Part shown: in pieces, positions 35,927 to 44,194 of the stretch
Position numbering within the stretch: the stretch's first letter is position 1
Layout of the letters: each line of letters starts with the position of its first letter
Assembly: GCF_900114215.1 (NCBI RefSeq)
Contig: NZ_FOSG01000017.1
Coordinates: 1 to 64,000 of the forward strand
Source: Streptomyces mangrovi
GTDB taxonomy: Bacteria; Actinomycetota; Actinomycetes; Streptomycetales; Streptomycetaceae
Direction: 5' to 3'
Length of the DNA stretch: 64,000 nt
The notes under the pieces: model-generated
What the model was told of the DNA's origin: nothing
The model's database searches: none
What the model saw: the letters and a program-made list of their open reading frames with translations, nothing else
Program-made: the position numbers and the translations under genes

Positions 35927-36849
35927 TGGCAAATCCGCCCCTGGCAGGGATCATCTCCTACCCCGTCACCCCCTTCGACCCCGTCACCGGAGAGGTCGAC
36001 CTGGCCGCGCTGCGCCGGCTCACCGGCGACCTGGTGGACGCCGGAAGCCACGCCGTCGCACCGCTGGGCAGCACCGGCGAGAGCGCCTACCTCAGAGAGG
36101 TCGAGTGGGACGCCGTCTGCGAGACCACCCTGCAGACCGTCGCGGGCCGGGTCCCCACGGTGGTCGGCGTCTCGCACTGGAGCACCGAGGGTACGGTCCG
36201 CCGTGCCCGTGTGGCCGCCCGCCACGGAGCCACCGCGGTCATGGTGCTCCCACAGGTGTACTGGAAACTGACCGAGACGGAACTCGTACGGCACTACACG
36301 GCGGTGGCGGCGGCGACCGACCTTCCGATGATGCTCTACAACAACCCGGGCACCAGCGGAGTCGATCTGGAACCGGAAGCGGTGGTCGCGCTCGCGCGTG
36401 AGATTCCGAACCTCACCATGGTCAAGGAGAGCTCCGGCGACGTCACACGCTTCCGAGCCATTCGAGAGCTGTCCGACGGGGCGTTGTCGGTCTACAACGG
36501 GAACAACCCGGTCGCGCTCGAGGCGTTCCGCTCCGGCGCCGCCGGCTGGTGCACCGCGGCGCCCTGCCTGGTCCCGCGGTGGATCCTGGAACTTCACGCC
36601 GCGGCGATGGGCGGGGACCGGGAGCGGGCCGACGCGCTGCTGTCGCAGCTCCTGCCGTTCCTGAAGTTCATCCTCGGCCACGGCCTGCCACGGACGGTGA
36701 AGGCGGGCCTTGGGATCCAGGGCCGCGGGGTCGGCCGGCCGCGGCCGCCCCTGCTGCCCCTGTCGGGGGAGGAGACGGAGCGACTCCGGGAGATCCTCCG
36801 GCTGCTCGGCTCCCACCCCCCGGCGGGCGTCGCGGGGTCCGCCGTCTGA
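35926..36849 (+). CDS. Dihydrodipicolinate synthase-family lyase
   Basis: 307 residues of the DapA/NAL barrel family. Seen: the GSTGES loop at about 46, Tyr in MMLYNNPGTSG, and the Schiff-base Lys in TMVKESSGD at about 165. These enzymes add or remove pyruvate-like units through a lysine imine. A biosynthetic DapA would normally sit elsewhere; here, with a class II aldolase and an XRE-cupin regulator, a catabolic role is more likely. The start overlaps the previous stop by one base, so the genes are translationally coupled. The C-terminus (about 265-307) is an unusual Pro/Arg-rich tail. Confidence 0.87.
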   Translation: MANPPLAGIISYPVTPFDPVTGEVDLAALRRLTGDLVDAGSHAVAPLGSTGESAYLREVEWDAVCETTLQTVAGRVPTVVGVSHWSTEGTVRRARVAARHGATAVMVLPQVYWKLTETELVRHYTAVAAATDLPMMLYNNPGTSGVDLEPEAVVALAREIPNLTMVKESSGDVTRFRAIRELSDGALSVYNGNNPVALEAFRSGAAGWCTAAPCLVPRWILELHAAAMGGDRERADALLSQLLPFLKFILGHGLPRTVKAGLGIQGRGVGRPRPPLLPLSGEETERLREILRLLGSHPPAGVAGSAV

Positions 36850-37559
36850 GGCCGCCGACGCCGCGAACCCGGAACACCCCGCACCCGCACAAGGGGACGT
36901 GGACAGCGCCCTCTGTGCGGGGATGTTCCGGGCCCTCCCTGGGCGGTGCCGCCGGAAGGAACGCCCATCCGCCACGCCGCAGAGCGAAGGGAGGACATCA
37001 TCCACACCACCACCCCGGCCACGGGCGGGAAGAGGCGAGTGCCTCCAAGGCCGCCCCCCTGCGCCAAACACCACACTGTCGGCCGCACCGCAGCCACCCG
37101 AAATCAGCTCCTGGGATGTCCGCCTCCGTCACCCCCTGTCCGCCACCCTGTCCTCACTGCTGCCCGCGGGCCACCGCCAGGCCTCGTCGTCCAGCGGCAT
37201 GAGCGGGGCCGGCCGATACCCGAAACGTCCCGTGGCTTCCCGGTGAGGCCGCCGGTGTCGACCTCGGTGAGCAGACCGAGTTTGACCAGGCGTTTCAGTT
37301 TCACGCGGGCGCCATCGACGTTCCCCGGCGGCATTTCGCGGTCAAGGACTTGGCAGGCATCGCGGCCCTCAGCGGGCCGTCGACGTCGAGGTGGAGCACA
37401 GGGCGGCTCACGGCAGGGGCCCTTCCCTTTTCACTCGGGCCTCCCCAGCGGATGCGAACCCGTTTCGCCCGTCTTGCCCGGGGCCGGGGTTCCTGCCGTC
37501 GCGGGTCGTCCGCCGGGGCCGCCCTGCCCTGGCCGTGCGCCACCGGGAGCGGGAGGGGG
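36850..37559. other. Intergenic with IS-associated remnant
   Basis: A minus-strand segment at about 37250-37370 reads VLDREMPPGNVDGARVKLKRLVKLGLLTEVDTGGLT across two frames. It resembles the small winged-helix piece (...RSKLKRLV.RG.L.E...GLFT) often found next to Streptomyces transposase genes. The frame is broken. Nothing else is recognised. Confidence 0.35.
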
Positions 37560-38033
37560 TCAGCCAGGTGTGCCGGAGTGCTGGTCTCCCATCTGGTCCT
37601 CGATGAAGGCCACGGCCTCGCGGCCCACCCCGAGCGCGCCGAGGAGGAGGTCCAGCGCGGTTTCGACGTCGCGCTGCGAACGGTTGAGCCACACGAACAG
37701 GCGGGGCTCCTCGTGGTGCGCGAACCGGCTGAGGGCGAACTCCGTGCCCCGGATGCGGAACAGGGCCACGTCCACCTCCCCCAGTTCCTCCCAGGTGCGC
37801 TCCACTTCCAGGCGCAGCCGGGCCGCGACCGCCTCCAGCGGCGGCGTCAGCCCGGCGACGATCCGGTAGAAGCTCGCCGCGTACTGCCACGGACTCACCT
37901 GGAAGGCGGGGTTCTTGCCCACGTGGTAGCCCAGGGCCGGCGCGGGCTGCCAGTCAGGTTCCGGCCCCGGCACCCGAACCACACCGGGTGCGTTACCGGC
38001 CGCGTCCGATGAAGGAATCGTCACCCGGCCCAT
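37560..38033 (-). CDS. Conserved hypothetical protein
   Basis: A 157-residue soluble protein with no signal peptide or membrane segment. The sequence is rich in aromatic and acidic residues (SPWQYAASFYRIVAGL, RLEVERTWEELGEVDVALFRIRG, RLFVWLNRSQRDVE) and has strong coding bias. I do not recognise the family. ATG 38033 lacks a clear ribosome site; a GTG a few codons later is possible. It is divergent from the Y RNA/Ro locus. Confidence 0.6.
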   Translation of the reverse strand: MGRVTIPSSDAAGNAPGVVRVPGPEPDWQPAPALGYHVGKNPAFQVSPWQYAASFYRIVAGLTPPLEAVAARLRLEVERTWEELGEVDVALFRIRGTEFALSRFAHHEEPRLFVWLNRSQRDVETALDLLLGALGVGREAVAFIEDQMGDQHSGTPG

Positions 38034-38201
38034 GATGGGTCAGGACTGTGGTTCCAGACCACCGGCCCGGCGCGGCGCGGTCGGACGGATCCGGCGGTGG
38101 TGATCCGAGCGTGAGCAGTGGTGCCCGGCCCCGGGTAGACCTGCCTGCTCGACGCCCCCGGCCGCAGGCGGAAAGCCGTCCCCACGGGCGCGGTTATTCA
38201 G

Positions 38202-38230
38202 TTCTCACTGTCGGCGGGATGACCTACAGT
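38202..38230 (+). promoter_or_regulatory. Promoter of the Y RNA cluster
   Basis: TTCTCA (38202-38207), a 17-base spacer, then TACAGT (38225-38230). Transcription would begin near 38236, exactly where the outer stem of the first Y RNA begins. No separate promoter is evident before the second or third RNA. Confidence 0.55.
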
Positions 38231-38234
38231 GAGC

Positions 38235-38380
38235 GTGCCCGGGTGCGCAGGCGACGGGTACTTCGATTTGGGATCGAGTGGTTGCAGGTTCGAATCCTGC
38301 CCGGCCGAGCGTGAGTTCGACCGGTAGCTCAATGGCAGAGCGCTTACGTTCCCGTCGCCGACCTTGTTCTCCGGGCCCAC
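38235..38380 (+). ncRNA. Y RNA 1 (YrlA-like, tRNA mimic)
   Basis: Ro-binding stem: GGCGACGGG at 38250-38258 pairs perfectly with 38351-38359. An outer helix joins CCCGG near 38238-38242 with CCGGG at 38371-38375. Between the two 5' strands lies the conserved TGCGCA, and between the 3' strands ACCTTGTTCT. The inner loop is a tRNA-like module in permuted order: a short hairpin, a T arm (GCAGG-TTCGAAT-CCTGC), an acceptor-like stem closed by a loop (CCGGCCGA with TCGACCGG, one mismatch), and a D arm (GCTC-AATGGCA-GAGC). This is the plan of bacterial YrlA RNAs, which tether or gate Ro proteins. The Ro gene lies 310 bases downstream. Confidence 0.82.
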
Positions 38381-38395
38381 AACTTCATACCTCTG

Positions 38396-38498
38396 CACCT
38401 CCCGGTGCGCAGGCTGCGGTTACTTCTTCGGTTGAAGCACCTTCGGGTGCGCGGGTTCGAACCCCGCACAACCGCAGCCGTCCTGATCTCGGGAGGCT
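38396..38498 (+). ncRNA. Y RNA 2 (short, no D arm)
   Basis: It has the same 5' box, CCCGGTGCGCAGGC (38401-38414), as the other two. A perfect ten-base stem, GGCTGCGGTT with AACCGCAGCC, and an outer helix, CCTCCCG (38398-38404) with CGGGAGG (38490-38496), close it. Inside are two small hairpins (CTTC...GAAG and CACC-TTCG-GGTG) and a perfect T arm (GCGGG-TTCGAAC-CCCGC). The acceptor-like stem and D arm are absent, so it is a minimal version of the tRNA-like module. Confidence 0.75.
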
Positions 38499-38506
38499 CA
38501 GGCATC

Positions 38507-38652
38507 CGGGGCGCCCGGTGCGCAGGCGGGTGGTACTTCTCCTCTCAAGAGAAAGACGCGGGTTCGAATCCCGCCGCCGGCCGTACGGCCGGCGTAGCTC
38601 AGCGGCCCAGAGCGCCACGTTCCATCCGCCGACCCTGTTCTCGGGCGCCCCG
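38507..38652 (+). ncRNA. Y RNA 3 (YrlA-like, tRNA mimic)
   Basis: The outer stem GGGGCGCCCG (38508-38517) pairs perfectly with 38642-38651. The inner Ro stem 38525-38533 pairs with 38622-38630 (one G-U). The conserved boxes CCCGGTGCGCAGGC and GCCGACCCTGTTCTCGGG match Y RNA 1. The permuted tRNA-like module is very clear: hairpin CTTCTC...GAGAAAG, T arm GCGGG-TTCGAAT-CCCGC, acceptor-like stem CGCCGGCC-GTAC-GGCCGGCG (eight perfect pairs), D arm GCTC-AGCGGCCCA-GAGC. It lies 41 bases before the Ro start codon. Confidence 0.82.
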
Positions 38653-38667
38653 CTTCGCCGAACGCCT

Positions 38668-38692
38668 CTCCTCTCACAGAGAGGGGCTTTTC
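38668..38692 (+). terminator. Hairpin over Ro ribosome site
   Basis: 38668-38675 pairs with 38679-38686 around a three-base loop and is followed by CTTTTC. It looks like a terminator for the Y RNAs. Its 3' arm, GAGAGGGG, is also the ribosome-binding site of the Ro gene, so the structure may attenuate both transcription and translation of Ro. Confidence 0.55.
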
Positions 38693-40378
38693 ATGGCTCG
38701 CTTCAACACCCGTACCGCCCGCCCCGCGGGCTCCTCCCCCGTCGCCACGACCGGTGGGCGCACGACCACCCACCGGGGCGGCGCCGGTTACCTGCGCGAC
38801 CCGCGCGGCGAGCTCTTCCTTCTGGCCGTGACCAATCTCGTCGGACAGGGCACCTTCTACGAGACCGGCGGGCAGCGCGACGACCGCTTCACCCAGCTCG
38901 TGCGGCAGCTCGCGGTGGAGGACCCGGCCTGGACCGCCGGCCTGCTGAAGTGGCTGCGCACCGGCGGGAACATGCGCACCGCGGCGATCGCCGGGGCCGC
39001 CGAGTACGTCAGGGCGCGCCTGCGGACGGCGGGCAGCCGCCCCACCGGCAGCCACGAGACCGCCGAGCCGGGAAGCGAACGGCGGGAGGGCGACGATCCG
39101 TCGCACTCCACGATCTCCAACCGCGCCGTGATCGCCTCGGTGCTGCAGCGCGCGGACGAGCCGGGCGAGCTGCTGGCGTACTGGACCTCCCGGTACGGCC
39201 GGGCGATCCCCAAGCCCGTCAAGCGCGGCATCCAGGACGCGCTGGGGGCGCTGTACACCGAGCGGGCACTGCTGAAGTACGACACCGCTGCGCGTGGCTT
39301 CCGGTTCGGCGACGTGATCGAGTTGGTGCACCCCAAACCGGCCGCGGCGTGGCAGGGCGACCTGTTCCGGCACGCGATCGACCGCCGGCACGGCCGGGAC
39401 CGGGACATCCCCGAGTCGCTGCGGACGCTGCACGCGCGGGCGCGCCTGACGGCCATGCCGGTGGCCGAGCGGCGGGCGCTGCTGTCCGGTCCGGCCGCGC
39501 AGGTGGCGCTGCGGGACGCGGGCATGACCTGGGAGGCACTCGCCGGGTGGCTGCAGGGCCCGATGGACGCTGCTGCATGGGAGGCGATCATCCCGTCCAT
39601 GGGGGTGATGGCACTCCTGCGCAACCTGCGGAACTTCGACGAGGCCGGCGTCTCGGACGAGGTCGCCGAGCAGGTCTGCCGGAAGCTCGCGGATCCGCAG
39701 GAGGTGGCGCGCTCGAGGCAGCTGCCGATGCGGTTCTACTCCGCGTACGTGGCGGCACCGTCGCTGCGGTGGGGGCAGACGCTGGAGAAGGCCCTGACCG
39801 CGGCGCTGGCGAACGTGCCAGCGCTGCCGGGGCGGACGCTGGTCCTGGTGGACACCTCCTCCTCGATGAACGAGGGATTCTCCGGGGACGGCACGGTCAA
39901 GCGGTGGGACGCCGCGGCGCTGTTCGGGATCGCGTTGGGGCAGCGGTGCGCGGAGGCGGACGTCGTGTCGTTCTCCTCGGCCCGCTACTACCTGGGCGAC
40001 TCCCCGGGGGCGAGGACGAAGACGTTCCCACTGGGGCGTGGGGAGTCGCTGCTGCGGGCGGTCGGCCGCTGGAAGGACGGCGGTTGGTTCCTCGGCGGCG
40101 GCACCGACACCGCGCTGGCACTCCGCGAGGAGTACGCCGGGCACGACCGGGTCGTGATCGTCACCGACGAGCAGGCCGGGCACGATGTGCGGGAGGTGAC
40201 CGAGTCGATCCCGGCGAGCGTGCCGATGTACACGTGGAACCTCGCCGGGTACCGGGCCGGGCACGCGCCGTCCGGCGGAGCGAACCGGCACGCGTTCGGG
40301 GGGCTCACCGACGCGGCGTTCCGGATGGTGCCGCTGCTGGAGGCCGGACGGAACGCGTCCTGGCCGTGGGAGACCTGA
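38693..40378 (+). CDS. Ro60-like TROVE protein
   Basis: A 561-residue Ro autoantigen homologue: a ring-shaped RNA-binding protein that works with Y RNAs in RNA quality control and decay. The N-terminal TROVE/HEAT ring runs from about 30 to 355 (YLRDPRGELFLLAVTNLVGQGTFYE, LLKWLRTGGNMRTAAI, MGVMALLRNLRNFDEAGV). A von Willebrand A domain follows, with the metal site DTSSSM at about 385 and TDEQ later. An acidic insertion at about 115-145 (SERREGDDPSHS) lies in the ring. It starts at ATG 38693, directly behind three Y RNA genes and a hairpin that covers its ribosome site. No RtcB ligase or PNPase gene is next to it. Confidence 0.95.
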   Translation: MARFNTRTARPAGSSPVATTGGRTTTHRGGAGYLRDPRGELFLLAVTNLVGQGTFYETGGQRDDRFTQLVRQLAVEDPAWTAGLLKWLRTGGNMRTAAIAGAAEYVRARLRTAGSRPTGSHETAEPGSERREGDDPSHSTISNRAVIASVLQRADEPGELLAYWTSRYGRAIPKPVKRGIQDALGALYTERALLKYDTAARGFRFGDVIELVHPKPAAAWQGDLFRHAIDRRHGRDRDIPESLRTLHARARLTAMPVAERRALLSGPAAQVALRDAGMTWEALAGWLQGPMDAAAWEAIIPSMGVMALLRNLRNFDEAGVSDEVAEQVCRKLADPQEVARSRQLPMRFYSAYVAAPSLRWGQTLEKALTAALANVPALPGRTLVLVDTSSSMNEGFSGDGTVKRWDAAALFGIALGQRCAEADVVSFSSARYYLGDSPGARTKTFPLGRGESLLRAVGRWKDGGWFLGGGTDTALALREEYAGHDRVVIVTDEQAGHDVREVTESIPASVPMYTWNLAGYRAGHAPSGGANRHAFGGLTDAAFRMVPLLEAGRNASWPWET

Positions 40379-40407
40379 CCTGCTGCCCGTACAGCGTCAG
40401 CTGCCGG

Positions 40408-40453
40408 AAGGGCGTCCGGGTTCGTCTTCACACACTGACCGACGGGCGCCCTT
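40408..40453 (+). terminator. Hairpin after Ro gene
   Basis: AAGGGCG-T-CCG (40408-40418) pairs with CGG-GCGCCCTT (40443-40453) with one bulge, 30 bases past the Ro stop. The sequence from here to 40708 shows no gene. Confidence 0.5.
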
Positions 40454-40708
40454 CGCCATGGTCGCGGCCGGCACGGACATCGGACTCGGTCGTCCGGCCC
40501 ACCGGTGGATGGCGCCGGTTGTCCCCTGCCGCTGCGGGAGGTGTTCCCGTGGTGGCAGGGGGCGCGGCGTGTTCTGACCGCAGGGCCGTCATGCGGGCCG
40601 CTGTGCGGCGGCGCGGTCGGTTTTCAGCTTCGTCGGCGGCGTCCTGCACGGGCCGGGGCGGGTGGTTCTTTCACGGGAACCGGGACTTCGCAGGCGGGCC
40701 GGGTGGGA

Positions 40709-41263
40709 TCAGAAGGACACGTCGATGTAGTCGATGTCGGTGAAGGCCACGTCGAGGCGGTCGGCGCGGCGGCCGCCGTCGCGGAAGTACTCCTGTTGCA
40801 GGCCTTCGGCCACGATGTCACGCAGTTGCCGGTCGTCGGCGCCCTGCTGCCGCGCGGTGAAGAGGCGGTCGGCGTAGGCGGGTGGGAGGTGGACGGTCAG
40901 GCGGCGCAGGCGGGGGTCGTCGGTGGAGCCGATGGGGGCGCTGTAGCCGAAGCGGGCGCGGGTTTCGATGGTGATGCCGGTACTGGTGGCGGCCTCGCGG
41001 CGGCGGCGCTTGCGCACCAGGGGCTGCCAGCGGGCGCAGACGGCGGCGTCGATGCGGTCGGTGATGGCCTTCGGTGGCCTCTTGCGGTCGCCCTTGCGGT
41101 AGCGCTCCACCGAGCGCCGGCTGACGCCGAGCTCCTGCGCGACGGCGCGGGTGGTCTTCAGTTTGCCCAGCAGGAAGTTGATCTGGGCCTTGAGGGTCTT
41201 GGGCGGGTTGCGGGTGAACACCTCGGTCTCGGCGCGCTCGAGGGCGTCGTCGATCTCCCCCAC
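40709..41263 (-). CDS. tpg: Telomere terminal protein Tpg
   Basis: A 184-residue protein matching the Streptomyces terminal protein, which is covalently attached to the 5' ends of linear chromosomes and plasmids and primes end patching. Seen: the helix-turn-helix-like TTRAVAQELGVSRRSVERYRKGDRKRP at about 37-63, the basic stretch RKRRRREAA, and the C-terminus (FTDIDYIDVSF). Length and gene order (tap then tpg, four bases apart) fit the family. GTG start at 41263. Confidence 0.9.
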   Translation of the reverse strand: MGEIDDALERAETEVFTRNPPKTLKAQINFLLGKLKTTRAVAQELGVSRRSVERYRKGDRKRPPKAITDRIDAAVCARWQPLVRKRRRREAATSTGITIETRARFGYSAPIGSTDDPRLRRLTVHLPPAYADRLFTARQQGADDRQLRDIVAEGLQQEYFRDGGRRADRLDVAFTDIDYIDVSF

Positions 41264-41267
41264 GGGC

Positions 41268-43373
41268 TCACTCTCCTTCGTCCAGGACGGCGTCGACGCC
41301 GTCCTTGATGTGGCGGGCGGGGTTGTAGCCCTGCTCCATCAGATCGACCGCCCAGGCCAGCTGCGCCACGCCTTCGACCTTGCACAGACCCGGGCTGGGG
41401 CCCAGGCGGAAGGAGCCGGGCAGGGGCTTGCCGGAGGTGGTGTAGGGCAGGAAGTCCAGCGGGGAGTCGCCGGGGCTGGGATAGACCACGCAGTCCGAGA
41501 GGACGGCCAGGGGGTACAGGCCGGTGGCCTCGGCGGTCTTGAACATCTTGCGGTGCATGTTGACGCGCGCCTTGGCGATGACCGCGGCGCGGATGTCGGG
41601 GCGCCAGGTGGGGCGCTCCAGGGCAGGCCAGCGCTCCCCGTCGCGGTAGTGGCGTCCCTGGGGGCGCTCGCGGAGCTTGCCGATGCCGCCCTTGACGGTG
41701 GACTTGATCGCGGCGAGGACCATGGCCAGGGCCGGGTCGGTGGGCCGGCGGCGCTCCATGGCGGTGAGGAACGCGGTGTCGGTGAGGTCGGTGGTGACGC
41801 CGAGGTCGGCGAGGGTGTCGAGGTAGGCGGCCTTGAGGCGGTCGTGCCAGGGGTCCAGGTACGCGCCGGTCTCCCGGCGCAGATACGCCTCGACGGGTGC
41901 GACGTTGCAGCCCAGTTCCTGGGCGTAGGCGACGGTGGGGGTGGCGTACCAGGCGGGCCCCTCGGGGCGCTCGCCGGTGGGAGTGAAGGGGGAGGGCAGA
42001 CGCGGATCGGTGTCGACGTGGGACAGGTCCACGTACCAGCAGCCGGGGATCTTCTTGTCGAAGACCGGGCGCACCACGTGCTCGGGGCCGGACAGGCCGA
42101 CGGTGAGGCGGGCGGCGGCGGCGAGGAAGGCGGTGTTGATGTCCAGCCCGATCGCGTAGGGCAGCAGGCATTCGGCGTCCGACAGCAGGTCGACGCCGCG
42201 GACCCACTGGTAGACCTCCTCGTCGAGGAATCCGCCCTCCCAGCCCTGGGCGACCGGATGCTCGGAGGGCGCCTCCGGTGGGGCGGGGTCGACCGGGTCG
42301 GTGCCCAGCGAGCCGGGGTTGTGGCCGGAGACCCAGGCGCCGCCGGCTGCGTCGCGCACCGCGCGGGTGGGCGGGCGCAGGGCGGTCATCAGCTCCAGCC
42401 CGGTCACCGCCGTGGAGCCGCGCGGGGTGATGACCCGGGTGGCGTACAGGCCCAGCGCGTCGGCGAGCTGGGCCGCGGTCAGGTCGGCGGCACCGGGCCA
42501 GGAGCGGGTGTCGAGGGCGCCCCAGGGCAGGATGGCCAGTTGCACGCACCGGCGGCGGCCGTCGGTGGCGGGGCGGTAGATGCGGGCCCAGGGGCCGAAG
42601 CCACGCCGGGTGAGCTTCCACCGCGCCTTCGTGAGCTGTTTGACCACCGGGTGGTCGTCGGGCAGGCGCAGGGTGCGGCGGGCCTCGGGTCCTTCCAGGC
42701 GCTCGGGGAGGCCGAGTTTCACCGCCGCGGCGGCGGTGAGCACGATCAGCGGGTCGGCGTCCTTGCCGGCGCGGTGCAGGCGGGGCGCGCCCAGGTGGGA
42801 TTCGGTCAGCGTCCACTCCACCAGTTCGGGGAGGGTTGTGGCCGGGCAGTCCATGACGATGCCCTGCGCGCCGTAGGCGGTGCCGTCGCCGTCCAGGACG
42901 GCCAGCGGGCCGTGCTGGTGGGGGGCCTCGGCGATGTTCGGCACCGGCCGCTCGCGCGCCGGGCGGCGCGGCGCGGCGCGGCGGGAGGCGGGCGCGGGAC
43001 GTTCCGCGCCCGGCCCGGCCGAAGGCTCGGGCGCCGTGGGGGGCGCAGCGACCGGCTGCGGCCGGGAGGCGTGATCGGTGAACGTCTCCGGCGCCGGCGC
43101 GGATACCGGCGGGTTGGTGCCGGGCGGGGAGTGCTTCGCGGCCCAGCCCTGCAGCAGCCGCTGGTAGGCCTGCAGCCGCGGCGGCCTGGGTTCACTGCGC
43201 CCGTTCTCCCAGTTCTTCACCGTCTGCAGCGTGGTTTTCAACGCCTTCGCCAGTCGGGCCTGGGTGATCCCGGCGGCCTCGCGCAGCCGGGCCCGCTCCG
43301 CCGGGGGCGGCAGCTGCGGCTCCTCCTCCAGCAGGGCGTCCACCGCCTCGAACAGTTCCTCCTGGGTCGGCAC
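41268..43373 (-). CDS. tap: Telomere-associated protein Tap
   Basis: A protein of about 701 residues that binds telomere 3' overhangs and recruits Tpg in Streptomyces. The N-terminus has an XRE-type helix-turn-helix (RLREAAGITQARLAKALKTTLQTVKNWENGRSEP). A Pro/Ala-rich linker (about 85-145) follows, then a large conserved region (LDGDGTAYGAQGIVMDC, GLDINTAFLAAAARL, IKSTVKGGIGKLRERPQG) to the end. GTG 43373 has GGAGG eight bases upstream; ATG 43388 is the alternative and lies only six bases after a TAGGGT box, which would make a leaderless message. TTTAACCC repeats lie in the promoter. Confidence 0.9.
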   Translation of the reverse strand: MPTQEELFEAVDALLEEEPQLPPPAERARLREAAGITQARLAKALKTTLQTVKNWENGRSEPRPPRLQAYQRLLQGWAAKHSPPGTNPPVSAPAPETFTDHASRPQPVAAPPTAPEPSAGPGAERPAPASRRAAPRRPARERPVPNIAEAPHQHGPLAVLDGDGTAYGAQGIVMDCPATTLPELVEWTLTESHLGAPRLHRAGKDADPLIVLTAAAAVKLGLPERLEGPEARRTLRLPDDHPVVKQLTKARWKLTRRGFGPWARIYRPATDGRRRCVQLAILPWGALDTRSWPGAADLTAAQLADALGLYATRVITPRGSTAVTGLELMTALRPPTRAVRDAAGGAWVSGHNPGSLGTDPVDPAPPEAPSEHPVAQGWEGGFLDEEVYQWVRGVDLLSDAECLLPYAIGLDINTAFLAAAARLTVGLSGPEHVVRPVFDKKIPGCWYVDLSHVDTDPRLPSPFTPTGERPEGPAWYATPTVAYAQELGCNVAPVEAYLRRETGAYLDPWHDRLKAAYLDTLADLGVTTDLTDTAFLTAMERRRPTDPALAMVLAAIKSTVKGGIGKLRERPQGRHYRDGERWPALERPTWRPDIRAAVIAKARVNMHRKMFKTAEATGLYPLAVLSDCVVYPSPGDSPLDFLPYTTSGKPLPGSFRLGPSPGLCKVEGVAQLAWAVDLMEQGYNPARHIKDGVDAVLDEGE

Positions 43374-43405
43374 GTGCCTCACCTCCATCCCGGACCCTAG
43401 CAAGA

Positions 43406-43449
43406 TTTAACCCTCTCTCATTTCTTTCTTTAACCCACGCGTTTAACCC
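43406..43449. repeat. Three TTTAACCC direct repeats before tap
   Basis: Copies at 43406-43413, 43429-43436 and 43442-43449, in an AT-rich island just upstream of tap. On the tap strand they read GGGTTAAA and lie between a TTGACA (43457-43452) and the gene. They may be Tap or regulator binding sites, or part of a replication control region. The rest of 43450-43830 shows no gene. Confidence 0.5.
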
Positions 43450-43830
43450 GCTGTCAAGTCGAAGGCGGCCAGTCGGCCGCTCGGAAGAAGCTGCCCGGTG
43501 CCGGAGAACCCCGGCCGTCACTCCCGAAGGTCGACGGTCGGCGGGCGCGTGTCACCAAAGATTGGTCCGCACCGGACGGCCAGTGCGTAGGCCCGCCGCC
43601 GACAGCGGCAGGACGGGTGTGCCGTCCGAAGTCGGTCGGTCGGCGTGGCCCGGGCGGACCGAGCGGCCAGCGCGGCGGGGCGGGGACGCACCGCGGGAGC
43701 GCCCGTGGACACCGCCGGTCGGCTCCCGAGGAGATTTCACGGAAACGCTGAACTGAAGCCGGTTGATGGTTGAAAATTCATTCAAAGCTTCGTCCCACCG
43801 GAGCTCCGACCGGGAAGGAACCACAGCACT

Positions 43831-44184
43831 ATGAAGATCCGACCCATGAAACTGGCACTGGGCGCCATGACAGCCGTCGCGGTGAGCGTCGCGCTCCCGG
43901 CAGCCCCCGCCTTCGCCACCGACGAGATCGACTGCGGCGCCGACACGGATTCCGTGAGGGTGACGTATCTGGACAACGGCACGGAGCACGCCCGGTGCTG
44001 GACCGGCCCCGGCGACGTCCCGCTCGGACAGGACGGCGTCACCTCCTTCTCCTCGGGCGCCCACGAAGTGGTCGTCTTCTGGAGGACGAACCTGGGATGG
44101 GACGTCGCAGTACTCCCGCCCCACACGTCCGCCCCCTTCACCGGCGCCGACACCTACCACGTCTACGGTTTCCACGTCAGGTAA
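43831..44184 (+). CDS. Secreted crystallin-like (killer-toxin-like) protein
   Basis: 117 residues with a signal peptide (1-30, ending AFATD) and an 87-residue mature domain with two Cys. The sequence DEIDCGADTDSVRVTY...HARCW..PGDVPL....VTSFSSGAHEVVV resembles the Streptomyces killer-toxin-like beta/gamma-crystallin proteins (C..DTD.v.v...C....GD...v..V..f.SG...v.v). Such proteins are small extracellular toxins or wall proteins. This family call is by pattern. The start at 43831 has a GGAAGGA rather far upstream; ATG 43846 is possible. Confidence 0.6.
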   Translation: MKIRPMKLALGAMTAVAVSVALPAAPAFATDEIDCGADTDSVRVTYLDNGTEHARCWTGPGDVPLGQDGVTSFSSGAHEVVVFWRTNLGWDVAVLPPHTSAPFTGADTYHVYGFHVR

Positions 44185-44194
44185 CCGCTGACGG

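Noticed and set aside
38240..38660. Three normal tRNA genes, suggested by GGTTCGAAYCC T arms and GCTCA...GAGC D arms
   Set aside because: The arms are in the wrong order (T arm before D arm), no anticodon arm or proper 5'-to-3' cloverleaf folds, and the flanking perfect stems plus the Ro gene fit Y RNAs.
43404..43450. A plasmid-type iteron origin
   Set aside because: Only three eight-base repeats and no Rep gene; a tap promoter element is simpler.
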